DNA from: Hoeflea_A sp039025395
GTDB taxonomy: Bacteria > Pseudomonadota > Alphaproteobacteria > Rhizobiales > Rhizobiaceae
Assembly: GCA_039025395.1 (NCBI GenBank)
Contig: JBCCOK010000015.1
Span: 18,425 to 82,424 of the forward strand
Reading direction: 5' to 3'
Length of the DNA stretch: 64,000 bases
Shown: positions 16,024-25,303 of the stretch, piece by piece
How positions within the stretch are numbered: the stretch's first letter is position 1
How the letters are laid out: each line of letters opens with the position of its first letter
Position numbers and translations under genes: made by a program
Notes under the pieces: model-generated
Told to the model about the DNA's origin: nothing
Seen by the model: only the letters and a program-made list of their open reading frames with translations
Database searches by the model: none

Positions 16024-17826
16024 GTGGACGTTAGCAGACCCGACGAAACCAGCCGCAGGCGATCGTTGCGTCCACTGACGCGGCTTTTTCCCTATGTTTT
16101 GCGATACAGAAGCCTGGTCGCCGGCGCCGGGATCGCATTGCTGGTGGCAGCTGCAGCGACGCTGGCGCTTCCGCTCGCTGTTCGGCGGATGATCGACTAC
16201 GGATTCTTTGAGGCCGACGCCGCCTTCATCAACAGCTACTTCATGATGCTCCTTGCCATAGCCGCGCTTTTGGCGCTGGCAAGTGCCACGCGGTACTACT
16301 TCGTCATCATAATAAGTGAGAGAGTGGTCGCCGATCTCAGGCGCGACGTCTTCAGCCACATTACCGCCCTCTCGCCTTCTTTTTTCGATGTTAATCAATC
16401 GGGAGAGATCGTATCGCGGCTGAGCGCCGATACGACGCAGATAAAATCAGCGGTGGGTGCATCCGCATCACTGGCGCTGCGGAACTCCATCCTGTGCCTG
16501 GGCGCCGTCGCAATGATGATCGTGACCAGTCCTGAACTGTCGGGGCTGGTGCTGCTCGCCATACCGCTCATTGTCTTTCCCCTGGTCGGTTTTGGCCGGT
16601 CCGTCCGCGACCGCTCGCGCGATGCTCAGGACACGCTGGCGGATGCCACCGCCTTTGCAAGCGAAGCCATAAGCGGCTCCCGCACCCTTCAGGCCTTCAA
16701 TGGCGAACCGCTGGCCAACAGGCGCTATTCCGGAGCTGTCGAAACAGCGTTTGAAGCTGCACGGTCGGCCGTTCGCGCGCGTGCCTTTCTCACCGGTTTT
16801 GCAATCATGATGGTGTTTGGCAGCATCGTTGGCATCCTCTGGTTCGGTGCCCACAAGGTGCTGGTCGGCAGCATATCGGCAGGCACACTCAGTCAGTTCC
16901 TGTTGTATTCGGTACTCGCTGCTTCAAGCCTCGGCACACTGTCCGAGATCTGGGGTGAGATATCGCAAGCCGCAGGTGCAGCCGAACGCCTCACGGAACT
17001 TGTCGATGAGATCCCGGCCATCGCAGCGCCTGCCAATCCTCAGCCATTGCCGCAGCCGGCAAACGGTTCGGTCTCTTTCACGGACGTTCGGTTTTCTTAT
17101 CCAACGCGACCTGAGGAACCAATCCTGAAGGGCCTGTCCTTTTCGGTGAAACCCGGCGAAACCGTTGCGGTCGTCGGGCCGTCCGGTGCCGGCAAAAGCA
17201 CGCTGTTTGCGCTGCTCGGCAGATTTTACGACCCGCAAAGCGGCGAGGTCAGCCTTGACGGCATCAATGTGCGCGAGGCTGACCCCGTTGAAGTTCGCGG
17301 CAGACTGGCCAGCGTGCCGCAAGATGTTGTGGTTTTCGCCAGCTCAATCCGGGACAACATTGCCTTTGGCCGACCGGACGCAACGGAGGATGAGATCGTT
17401 TCGGCCGCCAAGGCCGCACTTGCCGATCCTTTCATAAACCGTATGGAAAAAGGCTATGATACGCCGGTCGGCGAACGAGGTATCACGCTTTCCGGTGGTC
17501 AGCGCCAGCGCATCGGCATCGCCCGGGCAGTGTTGAAGGATGCCCCCGTGCTGTTGCTCGACGAGGCGACCTCTGCCCTGGACGCGGAAAGTGAAACGAT
17601 GATCCAGAAAGCCCTAACGTCCCTGATGAAGGGTCGCACGACACTGGTCATCGCCCATCGCCTCGCCACGATCAAGAAGGCTGATCGTATCCTGGTGATG
17701 GATGACGGGCGGATTGTCGAGGAAGGAACCCATGCCGACCTCGTGAAAGCAGGCGGCGTCTACAGCCGCCTCGCCCAACTCCAGTTCCAGTATGAAGATG
17801 CCGAGGACACGCAGGCTGCTCAATAG
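16024..17826 (+). CDS. MsbA-like ABC exporter (fused permease and ATPase)
   Basis: This 600-residue half-transporter has six membrane segments (about residues 30-310, first LVAGAGIALLVAAAATLALPLAV) and a C-terminal ATPase domain (about 345-585). Walker A is GPSGAGKST near 385, the signature is LSGGQRQRIG near 492, Walker B is VLLLDEATSALD near 512, and the H-loop is VIAHRLAT. It belongs to the MsbA-related alphaproteobacterial group, which probably flips lipids or drugs across the inner membrane as a homodimer. The start codon is GTG, with a weak ribosome site. The gene diverges from rpmE. Confidence 0.93.
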   Translation: MDVSRPDETSRRRSLRPLTRLFPYVLRYRSLVAGAGIALLVAAAATLALPLAVRRMIDYGFFEADAAFINSYFMMLLAIAALLALASATRYYFVIIISERVVADLRRDVFSHITALSPSFFDVNQSGEIVSRLSADTTQIKSAVGASASLALRNSILCLGAVAMMIVTSPELSGLVLLAIPLIVFPLVGFGRSVRDRSRDAQDTLADATAFASEAISGSRTLQAFNGEPLANRRYSGAVETAFEAARSAVRARAFLTGFAIMMVFGSIVGILWFGAHKVLVGSISAGTLSQFLLYSVLAASSLGTLSEIWGEISQAAGAAERLTELVDEIPAIAAPANPQPLPQPANGSVSFTDVRFSYPTRPEEPILKGLSFSVKPGETVAVVGPSGAGKSTLFALLGRFYDPQSGEVSLDGINVREADPVEVRGRLASVPQDVVVFASSIRDNIAFGRPDATEDEIVSAAKAALADPFINRMEKGYDTPVGERGITLSGGQRQRIGIARAVLKDAPVLLLDEATSALDAESETMIQKALTSLMKGRTTLVIAHRLATIKKADRILVMDDGRIVEEGTHADLVKAGGVYSRLAQLQFQYEDAEDTQAAQ

Positions 17827-17855
17827 AGTGCTCGTCGCCTGAAAACGGTCGGTCT

Positions 17856-19505
17856 TCAGGCGGATTTGGCCGCCTCACGGCCAGCAACGCGCCCCGAAAA
17901 AATGCATCCGCCGAGAAACGTGCCCTCCAGTGCGTTGTAACCGTGCATTCCCCCGCCGCCAAAGCCAGCCGCTTCACCGGCTGCATAGAGCCCTTCAACG
18001 ACGTCACCGCTTTGTTGGAGTACGCGTGCGCACAGGTCCGTATGAATGCCGCCAAGTGATTTTCGCGTCAGAATGTTGAGCCGAACGGCGATCAAGGGTC
18101 CGTGTTTGGGATCAAGAATTCGGTGCGGCTTGGCGCTTCGTATCAGCCGGTCGCCGATATAGTTTCGCGCTACCCTCAGAGCCGCGATCTGGAGATCTTT
18201 GGTATAGGCGTTGTCGATCTCGCGATCCCGGGCTTCGATTTGATTGCGCAGATGCCCGAGGCGAATGAGATCGGTACCGGTCAGCGCATTCATGCCGTCG
18301 ACCAGATCTTCGATCCGGTCCCGCACAATGAAGTCCTCGCCCTTTTGCTTGAATGCCTCGACCGGAGGCGGTGCACCCTTCTTTACCCGCTGCAGCACTT
18401 TCAGGATGCTTTTTCCGGTGAGATCCGGGTTTTGTTCCGACCCGGACAGCGCGAACTCTTTTTCGATGATCGACTGGTTCAGTACAAACCAACTGTAGTC
18501 ATATCCGCTTTGCATGATATGGCCGAGCGTTGAAAGCGTGTCGTAGCCGGGAAGGCACGGCACCGGCATCCGATACCCCTCTGCGTCGCACCAGAAGGAG
18601 GACGGGCCGGGCAGAATGCGGATGCCGTGTTTGGGCCAGATCGGGTCCCAGTTCTTGATCCCCTCGGTATAGTGCCACATGCGGTCCGCGTTGATGACAT
18701 CGCCTCCGGCCCGTTTGGTGATGTCGAGCATACGGCCATCGACATGATGCGGAACACCGGAGATCAGCCGTTTGGGCGGCGTGCCGAGCCTGTCACGCGG
18801 CCAGTTCTTGCGCACCAGCTTGTGATTGCCGCCGATGCCGCCGGACGTCACGATGACCATGTCTGACGAAAGAGCAAAATCACCAACAACCTCACGCGAC
18901 GACTGGACCCCGCGCTCTTTATCGCTCTGTTCCAGCAGGCTGCCCCGCACGCCGCTCACCCGCCCGTTCGTGAGGATCAGCTCATCAACCTGGTGACGGA
19001 AGCAAAATTCTAGGCGACCGTTGTCGGCAGCTTCACGCACCCGCTTTTCAAAGGGAGCAAGCAGCCCGGGTCCGGTTCCCCAGACAATGTGAAATCGGGG
19101 CACCGAATTGCCATGCCCGTGCGCCAGTGCTCCCCCGCGTTCGGCCCAGCCGACGATCGGAAAGAAACGAACGCCAAGCTCATGAAGCCAGGGGCGCTTT
19201 TCCCCTGCAGCAAAATCAACATAGGCTTCAGCCCAGCGCTTCGGCCAATGATCCTCTTCGCGGTCGAAAGCTGCCGATCCGCGCCAGTCCTGCCACAGCA
19301 GATCACGGTTGTCGCGGATGCCCAGCCGCCGCTGCTCCGGCGAACCCGCGAAAAGAAGTCCGCCAAACGACCAGAACGCCTGTCCGCCGAGGTTTTTCTC
19401 GTTCTCCTGATCAACGAGAATGACTGATTTTCCGGCATCTGCCAGCTCTGATGCTGCGACCAGGCCAGCCAGTCCCGCACCGACGACGATGACGTCGCAA
19501 TCCAT
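17856..19505 (-). CDS. FAD-binding dehydrogenase (fumarate reductase/KstD-like)
   Basis: This 549-residue flavoprotein opens with the dinucleotide motif DVIVVGAGLAGLVAASELAD and VILVDQE, and closes with GLYAAGEAAGFGGGGMHGYNALEGTFLGG, the FAD-binding C-terminal block of the fumarate reductase/3-ketosteroid dehydrogenase family. It belongs to a group annotated only as FAD-binding dehydrogenase, with unknown substrate. The ATG at 19505 is preceded by GGAGAGGGACAA, a strong ribosome site, and places the nucleotide-binding motif at the N-terminus. It converges with the exporter gene with about 30 bp between. Confidence 0.92.
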   Translation of the reverse strand: MDCDVIVVGAGLAGLVAASELADAGKSVILVDQENEKNLGGQAFWSFGGLLFAGSPEQRRLGIRDNRDLLWQDWRGSAAFDREEDHWPKRWAEAYVDFAAGEKRPWLHELGVRFFPIVGWAERGGALAHGHGNSVPRFHIVWGTGPGLLAPFEKRVREAADNGRLEFCFRHQVDELILTNGRVSGVRGSLLEQSDKERGVQSSREVVGDFALSSDMVIVTSGGIGGNHKLVRKNWPRDRLGTPPKRLISGVPHHVDGRMLDITKRAGGDVINADRMWHYTEGIKNWDPIWPKHGIRILPGPSSFWCDAEGYRMPVPCLPGYDTLSTLGHIMQSGYDYSWFVLNQSIIEKEFALSGSEQNPDLTGKSILKVLQRVKKGAPPPVEAFKQKGEDFIVRDRIEDLVDGMNALTGTDLIRLGHLRNQIEARDREIDNAYTKDLQIAALRVARNYIGDRLIRSAKPHRILDPKHGPLIAVRLNILTRKSLGGIHTDLCARVLQQSGDVVEGLYAAGEAAGFGGGGMHGYNALEGTFLGGCIFSGRVAGREAAKSA

Positions 19506-19597
19506 TTGTCCCTCTCCGGTCCAGCGGTGTTTAACGCAAGGCGAGCCACCGCGCGAATCCACCATTCATGCTGTGTGCTTTCCAGCTCACTGAGCGG

Positions 19598-20629
19598 TTA
19601 ACGTTCAGTCAGTTTCAGTTCAATGCGCCGGTTGGTGGCACGGGCCTGCGTCGTATCGCCTTCTTCGATCGGCTGAAACTCGCCGAACCCGGCAGCGACA
19701 AGCCTGTTTGCCGGCACGTCGTTGTCAATAAGGTACTTGACGACCGAGGTCGCGCGCGCCGATGACAGCTCCCAGTTGTCGGCAAACTGCCCGGTGCCGG
19801 AAAGTGGAACGTTGTCAGTATGACCGTCGACCCTCAGTACCCAACTGATGTCGTCCGGTATCTCCCGTGAAAGGTCTTGCAGCGCAGACGCCAGTTTTGC
19901 CATCTCCTCGCGCCCGGCCGAATTGAGCTCGGCGCTACCGGATGGAAACAGCACCTCCGACTGGAAGACAAACCGGTCGCCAACGATCCGGATGTTTTCG
20001 CGATCGGAAAGAATCTCCCGCAGGCGCCCGAAGAAATCGGAACGATAGCGATTCAGTTCCTGAACCCGCTGGGCCAGCGCTATGTTGAGGCGGCGCCCCA
20101 GATCGGCAATCTTGACCTGTGATTCCCGGTCCTTGCTTTCCGAAACCTCAAGCGCATCTTCCAGAGCCGCAATCTGCCTTCTGAGCGCGGCAATCTGCTG
20201 GTTGAGCAGTTCCACCTGCGACAGGGCCCGTTGGCTGATCTGGCGTTCTTCGTCCAGCGACTGGCTCAAAGCGCCAATGCGCTCTTCCGCAGCACTGGTG
20301 GCTCCGGCGCCCCGTGCCAGGATTGCCTGCAACCGTGAGCGTTCGCTTTCGGCATCGGAAAGCGTCGCCTGCATGTTGGCGAGCGCATCTTCAAGATCCT
20401 GCGTACCGGACTGCTCGAGGGCAAGCAGTTGCGTCAGTTCATTGATCTGGCTGTTGAGCCGGTTGAGGACCTCGTCGCGCCCGCTAATTTCGCGGCTCAG
20501 CAGAAACTGCGCGATAACAAAAACGGAAAGCAAAAACATAATAGCAAGCAGGATAGTCGAGAGAGCATCGACAAACCCGGGCCAGAAGTCCATGCCGCGG
20601 TCGCCACGCCGGTTACGCGCGAGTGCCAT
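19598..20629 (-). CDS. MotB/OmpA-like peptidoglycan-binding protein
   Basis: The 343-residue protein has one N-terminal membrane helix (about 18-40, FVDALSTILLAIMFLLSVFVIAQF) with an Asp (residue 21) at the position of the MotB proton-carrying residue. A long coiled coil follows (about 45-190), then an OmpA-type peptidoglycan-binding domain (about 215-343) with VDGHTDNVPLSG, NWELSSARATSVVKYLI and ATNRRIELKL. It overlaps no flagellar genes. With the MotA-like gene 3 bp upstream it forms a MotAB/TolQR-type ion-driven pair, probably a non-flagellar envelope motor. Confidence 0.92.
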   Translation of the reverse strand: MALARNRRGDRGMDFWPGFVDALSTILLAIMFLLSVFVIAQFLLSREISGRDEVLNRLNSQINELTQLLALEQSGTQDLEDALANMQATLSDAESERSRLQAILARGAGATSAAEERIGALSQSLDEERQISQRALSQVELLNQQIAALRRQIAALEDALEVSESKDRESQVKIADLGRRLNIALAQRVQELNRYRSDFFGRLREILSDRENIRIVGDRFVFQSEVLFPSGSAELNSAGREEMAKLASALQDLSREIPDDISWVLRVDGHTDNVPLSGTGQFADNWELSSARATSVVKYLIDNDVPANRLVAAGFGEFQPIEEGDTTQARATNRRIELKLTER

Positions 20630-20632
20630 GCC

Positions 20633-21703
20633 TTAGCTGCCCCTGGCCTTTTTGGAATCGCCGTCGCTGTCGCCGTTGCGCCCGATTTCGGCGCCTAGCG
20701 AATCGAGCGTCTGCCGCATCGCCTTGGCCTCGGTCTGTTGCGCCTCGATCCAGTCGCGCAACATCTGCTGTTCGTTGCGCATGTTTTTGACCAGACCCTG
20801 TATCCCTTCGGCCAGGTTCGCCATCGCGGCCGTCGAGCGCTGGTTGATGCCGCCGCCTGCCTGCGCCATGGATTGAACGGTTTCTGAAAGTCGGCGTATG
20901 TCTTCAGACGACTCGGCACCTGCAGCCACATCCTGTGCAACAATATCGAAGTCCGGATCGGTCACAGTGGAGAGCCAGTTTTCGAGCTCGGTATAGAACC
21001 GGTTCTGCGCCCTTCCCGCCTGCAAATCCAAAAATCCCAGAACCAGGGAACCGGCAAGGCCGAACAGCGAGGATGAAAATGCCGTGCCCATGCCTGCAAG
21101 GGGCGCTTCGAGACCATCCTTGAGTTCTTGCAGGACATCGGCAGTGTTGCCCGATCCGGGATCAAGCGCCTGGATGACCGTGTTAATCGAGCCGATGGTT
21201 TGCAAAAGACCCCAGAACGTTCCCAGCAGCCCGAGAAATACAAGAAGGCCGATCATGTATCGGGATGTGTCGCGCGATTCATCCAGCCGTGTGGCAATCG
21301 AATCGAGGATAGAACGAAACGATGTCGTCGACAGCGACATCGACTGTTTGCGGCTCAAAAGCACGCGCATAGGGGCTAGAAGCGTTGGACTTCTGGAGCC
21401 GCGCATTCTGTCGCTGCCCTGGCGGAAGGAATTAACCCAGCTCACTTCGGGCCGAAGCCGCAAAACCTGATTGACGGCGAGCAGAACCCCGATCGCAAGC
21501 ACGAACAGAATCAAACCGTTGAGACCGGGATTGGCAAAAAAGGCATTTGAGAACTGGCGATACAATATGGCCGCCAGAAAGCCGGTCATGATCAGGAATA
21601 TCACCTGACTCCAGAAAAACACCAGCGGGCTTGAAAGGCGGTGCGGCTCCGAACCGATGTCCTGATCCGACAAGCCCCATCCCGAGAGTTTAAGCTTAGC
21701 CAT
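20633..21703 (-). CDS. MotA/TolQ/ExbB-like membrane protein
   Basis: The 356-residue protein has membrane helices near residues 27-48 and 58-78, and a pair near 145-170 (MIGLLVFLGLLGTFWGLLQTIGS) and 197-222 (GTAFSSSLFGLAGSLVLGFLDL) that match the channel-lining helices of MotA/ExbB proteins. The C-terminus is a long soluble helical region. It is the partner of the MotB-like gene 3 bp downstream. Rhizobia carry this pair in addition to flagellar motAB; its function is unknown to me. I chose the ATG at 21703 (MAKLKLSGWGLSDQD) since the upstream in-frame extension is Arg-rich and unlike the family. Confidence 0.9.
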   Translation of the reverse strand: MAKLKLSGWGLSDQDIGSEPHRLSSPLVFFWSQVIFLIMTGFLAAILYRQFSNAFFANPGLNGLILFVLAIGVLLAVNQVLRLRPEVSWVNSFRQGSDRMRGSRSPTLLAPMRVLLSRKQSMSLSTTSFRSILDSIATRLDESRDTSRYMIGLLVFLGLLGTFWGLLQTIGSINTVIQALDPGSGNTADVLQELKDGLEAPLAGMGTAFSSSLFGLAGSLVLGFLDLQAGRAQNRFYTELENWLSTVTDPDFDIVAQDVAAGAESSEDIRRLSETVQSMAQAGGGINQRSTAAMANLAEGIQGLVKNMRNEQQMLRDWIEAQQTEAKAMRQTLDSLGAEIGRNGDSDGDSKKARGS

Positions 21704-21981
21704 AGGCTGCGTACCCTGTCTTTCCCCGCTGGCCTGCTGCCGCCTAAAGCTGTTCCGGCGGTACCGGCGCAACCTGCTTTCTCAACACAGCCCGATGTTT
21801 TTTCCCGCCCAAGGCCATCTCGATCGCACTGCGCTTTTGTCACTACCCTATTTCAAGAGCTGATGAAACTAATCAATAACAGCAACAAAATAAAAGACCG
21901 TTTGGCAACAATAGCATCAGGCGCGCGGCGCACTGGATTTCGAATCATGGCCAACCCCCAGCTTAGCGCGGAATTTGGACG

Positions 21982-22776
21982 CTAGTTTGCCGCACGTTTA
22001 AGGAAAGGTACGAGCGCCTGGCTGATACGCTCATTTCCGGCCAAGATACTGTTCGTTTCGAAGACCCGGCGGCCACCGCCTATGTCGGAGACGAAACCCC
22101 CGGCCTCGCGGATCATGATCATGCCTGCGGCCACGTCCCAGGCGGAAAGGCCTTCTTCCCAGAAAGCGTCGAGACGCCCTGCTGCGACATAGGCGAGATC
22201 GAGCGCAGCCGCACCCAAACGCCGGATGCCTGCGACTTCCCCCATGACCAGCCGCAGTTCTTCAATATATTTGTTGTGTTGGCCGCGCCCCAGATGCGGA
22301 ACGCCGGTGCCGACAACGCAGTCGGCAAGATTGCGCCTTCCCGCAACCCGCATACGCCGGTCGTTGAGGAAAGCGCCCTTTCCGCGCTCTGCGGTATAGA
22401 GCTCGTCCATTGCCGGATTGTAGATCACGCCGCAGACGATCTCACCGTCGCGTTCCAGCGCGATCGAAATCGCAAACAACGGAATGCCGTGAAGAAAATT
22501 GGTCGTACCGTCGAGCGGATCGACGATCCATCGATGCTGGCCGTCAGTGCCGCGGATCTCACCGCTTTCCTCTGCCAGAACGCTATAGGTCGGCCGCGCG
22601 CGCGAAAGTTCACCCAGGACAATTTCCTCGGCCTTGCGGTCAGCCTGGCTGACATAATCGCTGGGACCTTTCAGAGAAACCTGAAGGTTCTGTACTTCGC
22701 CGAAATCACGCGACAGCGACCGTCCTGCCTTTATGGCGGCCTGCACCATGACATTAAGGAGCGCTGATCGGGCCAT
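21982..22776 (-). CDS. suhB: Inositol monophosphatase family protein (SuhB-like)
   Basis: This 264-residue Mg-dependent phosphatase has the family's metal-binding motifs: LAEESGE (about 67-73), WIVDPLDGTTNFLHG (about 83-97) and SAWDVAAGMIMIREAGG (about 211-227). SuhB removes phosphate from myo-inositol 1-phosphate and, in E. coli, also assists rRNA transcription; which role applies is unknown. It is downstream of efp on the same strand with about 60 bp between, the usual rhizobial order. Confidence 0.95.
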   Translation of the reverse strand: MARSALLNVMVQAAIKAGRSLSRDFGEVQNLQVSLKGPSDYVSQADRKAEEIVLGELSRARPTYSVLAEESGEIRGTDGQHRWIVDPLDGTTNFLHGIPLFAISIALERDGEIVCGVIYNPAMDELYTAERGKGAFLNDRRMRVAGRRNLADCVVGTGVPHLGRGQHNKYIEELRLVMGEVAGIRRLGAAALDLAYVAAGRLDAFWEEGLSAWDVAAGMIMIREAGGFVSDIGGGRRVFETNSILAGNERISQALVPFLKRAAN

Positions 22777-22839
22777 GTTGCCTGCCTTGATCCATTTCAG
22801 CCCGGCACCGTATGGCGGAACCGGGCACCGTCGGCCGCG

Positions 22840-23403
22840 TCAGTCGGCGCGTCGGATATAGGTGATTTCGTTTGTATCTACGAGAATCCGCTCGCCTGCT
22901 TCGATGAATGGCGGCACCATCACACGAACGCCGTTCTCCATAACCGCAGGCTTGTAGGACGACGCGGCCGTTTGGCCTTTGACTACCGGGTCGGCCTCGG
23001 TAATCTGAAGCGTCACCTGATCCGGCAGCGAAACGCCGATCGGTTTGTCCTCATATAGCTCGACGGTAACCGTCATGCCGTCCTGAAGAAACTTGGCCCT
23101 GTCGCCAACGAATTCCTGCTGCAGTTCGAGTTGTTCATATGTTTCGTTGTCCATGAAAACGAGCATATCTCCCTGCTCGTACAAGTACTGAAAATCCTTT
23201 TGCTGCAGTCTGACTTTCTCAACCGTTTCTGACGCGCGAAACCGCTCATTGAGTTTTGTACCGTCGAGCAGGTTCTTCAGTTCCACCTGATTGAAAGCGC
23301 CGCCCTTGCCCGGTTTGACAGCGTTGGTCTTGACCGCCACCCAAAGGCTGCTGTTGTGCTCGATTACATTCCCGGGGCGGATTTCGTTGCCGTTTATCTT
23401 CAT
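22840..23403 (-). CDS. efp: Elongation factor P
   Basis: EF-P rescues ribosomes stalled at polyproline stretches. The 187-residue protein has the full three-domain layout, opening with MKINGNEIRPGNVIEHNSSLW. The tip lysine that is modified in many bacteria is Lys33 in KPGKGGAFNQV, and the C-terminal domain ends with GERILVDTNEITYIRRAD. It lies between a Sel1-repeat gene and suhB. Confidence 0.96.
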   Translation of the reverse strand: MKINGNEIRPGNVIEHNSSLWVAVKTNAVKPGKGGAFNQVELKNLLDGTKLNERFRASETVEKVRLQQKDFQYLYEQGDMLVFMDNETYEQLELQQEFVGDRAKFLQDGMTVTVELYEDKPIGVSLPDQVTLQITEADPVVKGQTAASSYKPAVMENGVRVMVPPFIEAGERILVDTNEITYIRRAD

Positions 23404-23502
23404 TTACGTCATTCCGGTCGCGTGCCAAATCGGCGCCTCAAGAACACAATTGCGTTGCACTTGCAAGCCCGGCAACCTGATTTCGGCTGTTTGTGAAGGC
23501 GG

Positions 23503-24498
23503 TCAGCGCGACGTATAATTATTCGCCGCCTCAATACCCGCCTTTTGCTCATCAGCCGTCAAACCCTGGAAAAAATCTTCAAGGCTGCGATCTTCGAGGC
23601 CTGCACGTCGAGACAGAATGTACCACTTCGCTGCCTCGATCGGATCCGGCCGGGTGCCGATTGCATTGATATAAAGGTGCGCAAGCCGGTTTTGAGCCAT
23701 CACATTGCCGGTGTTGGCGGCCCGCCGCATCCAGCCGAAACCCGCTTCATAATTGATTTCGCCGCCGATACCGTCGATCAGCCAGACTGCCAGATCCAGT
23801 TGCGCCGTATCGAAGCCCGATCGGGCAGCCCGAATCAGCCAACTGCGTGCCAGATTGGGATCGGCTTCATCGAGCCCTGTGCCATAGGCGTAAATCTGCG
23901 CAAGCACAAACTGCGCGTCGGCAATCCCTGCTTCGGCCGCGGCGGTCATGTAGGGAAGTGCTTTCTGGACGCCTTCTCTGCCGGGTTGAGCGGAAATCAA
24001 CATTTGGCCGTAGTTGAACTGCGCCGACGAATTTCCCGCATCAGCCGCTCTGCGCATCAGGTCCCTTGCCTTTTCCGGGTCGGGCGCAACATGACGCCCT
24101 TCCAGAAGCATCAGCGCGTAGTTGAGCTGTGCGGACCTGTCGCCGCTCTCGGCCGCTGAACTGTACCAGAAGGCCGCTTGCTTGTGGTTCTGGGGCAGAC
24201 CCAACCCGCGCGAATAGATCTCGCCCAGCAAGGTTTGTGCCGCCGGGTCGCCGAGCTTGGCGCGGGGCAATGCCAGCTGGTATGCGGTCAGGTAGCGACC
24301 GCGTTGAAACGCGCCATAGGCAGCATCGCCCTCGTCTGCGGCGTCTTCAATTGCTGGCGCTGCAGATGCGGCCGTTTCGGGCTCGGCCTGCGTTTCAGCT
24401 GCAGGCGCAGCGGAGCCCTCGTTGGTCTCGGCCGCCACGGGCGGCGCAGCAATGACCAGCGAAAGAATGCAGGCGAAAGTTCGCAGCGTGTTTTTCAT
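23503..24498 (-). CDS. Exported Sel1-repeat protein
   Basis: The 331-residue protein has a signal peptide (1-23, cut after VAAETN-like site), an Ala/Glu-rich linker (24-60) and then about six Sel1-type helical repeats, such as DPAAQTLLGEIYSRGLGLPQN, RSAQLNYALMLLEGRHVAPD and ADAQFVLAQIYAYGTGLDEAD. Such proteins act as periplasmic scaffolds; rhizobial ExoR is a relative of similar architecture but is not the same protein. It sits between the ThiE-like gene and efp on the same strand, an order I recall from other rhizobia. No partner can be named. Confidence 0.9.
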   Translation of the reverse strand: MKNTLRTFACILSLVIAAPPVAAETNEGSAAPAAETQAEPETAASAAPAIEDAADEGDAAYGAFQRGRYLTAYQLALPRAKLGDPAAQTLLGEIYSRGLGLPQNHKQAAFWYSSAAESGDRSAQLNYALMLLEGRHVAPDPEKARDLMRRAADAGNSSAQFNYGQMLISAQPGREGVQKALPYMTAAAEAGIADAQFVLAQIYAYGTGLDEADPNLARSWLIRAARSGFDTAQLDLAVWLIDGIGGEINYEAGFGWMRRAANTGNVMAQNRLAHLYINAIGTRPDPIEAAKWYILSRRAGLEDRSLEDFFQGLTADEQKAGIEAANNYTSR

Positions 24499-24538
24499 GC
24501 GCTTGTACTAGACCGTTTTAGCGTTCGATCAAAATGTT

Positions 24539-25192
24539 CTAATCTTCAAACCGTGGCGCTTTTTCGTCAAGCAAGGCATTGGCTTCAGCGACGAGCATGG
24601 CCGCCTTTTCAGGCTCACCAAAAACCGCCATCCGCAAGGCTGCAAATTCGGCTCCGGTTTCGGCAATGGCGAGCACCGACTCTATCGCCTGGCCACCCAT
24701 GATGACACAGGGAATTTCCACCATCGCTGCCCACCAAGCGCCGATTTCGAGGTTCTTGGGATGTGCATCCCTCCTTATATCGCCTTCGAGCTTGCCAAAA
24801 AAGATGTAATCAGGGCGCAATTCGCCGAGCTCCAACGCGCTGTGGCGGTCCTTTGCCCTTCCTCCACCGACGATCATGTCCGGCGCAAAGCGACCGATCG
24901 CATGCTCCAAATCGTCCCGACCGCCGTCGATATGCAAGCCGTCGGCCCTGACGCGCGCCGCAATGCGGCTTTCACCGCCAATCAACGCAGCCGCGCCCGC
25001 ATCCTGGACAGCCGGAACCACAGCTTCTGCGCACTGCTGAAAACTGCGTTCGTCCAGATCGTATTGCGGCAGCACAACAGACGCGACATCGCCGCCGCGC
25101 AGTGCATTCGAAATCATCTGCGCCAGACTTTCAGTCTCATGCCCGGGCGGCGCGATGAGAACGAGCCGACACCTTTCTTGCCGATCTGACAT
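24539..25192 (-). CDS. Thiamine phosphate synthase-like (ThiE-like) protein
   Basis: The 217-residue TIM-barrel protein aligns in outline with ThiE/TenI: RVRADGLHIDGG at the pyrophosphate-binding position, DMIVGGGRAKDRHSALE, RPDYIFFGKLEGD and PCVIMGGQAIESVLAIAETGAEFAALRMAVF. The motifs are degenerate. The usual DY-phi-x-x-GP-x-x-x-T-x-TK loop reads DYIFFGKLEGDIRRDA, so catalysis of TMP formation is doubtful. In rhizobia this paralog accompanies the Sel1 gene and efp, apart from the true thi genes. The ATG at 25192 has AGAGGGA upstream; the open frame continues further without homology. Confidence 0.82.
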   Translation of the reverse strand: MSDRQERCRLVLIAPPGHETESLAQMISNALRGGDVASVVLPQYDLDERSFQQCAEAVVPAVQDAGAAALIGGESRIAARVRADGLHIDGGRDDLEHAIGRFAPDMIVGGGRAKDRHSALELGELRPDYIFFGKLEGDIRRDAHPKNLEIGAWWAAMVEIPCVIMGGQAIESVLAIAETGAEFAALRMAVFGEPEKAAMLVAEANALLDEKAPRFED

Positions 25193-25303
25193 CGATCCCT
25201 CTTGCGAAAACCTCGAAATGGGCACCCGCCGGCTGCTTGGCGCCGCACCCTCTCGCCTTTTGCCGAAATTCCCGATAGACCACAGCGGTTTCGGGATCAA
25301 CCT

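Noticed and set aside
21863..21985. 40-codon plus-strand frame between suhB and the MotA-like gene
   Set aside because: A weak AAGAG site is present, but the peptide has no recognisable pattern and its end runs into the suhB stop.
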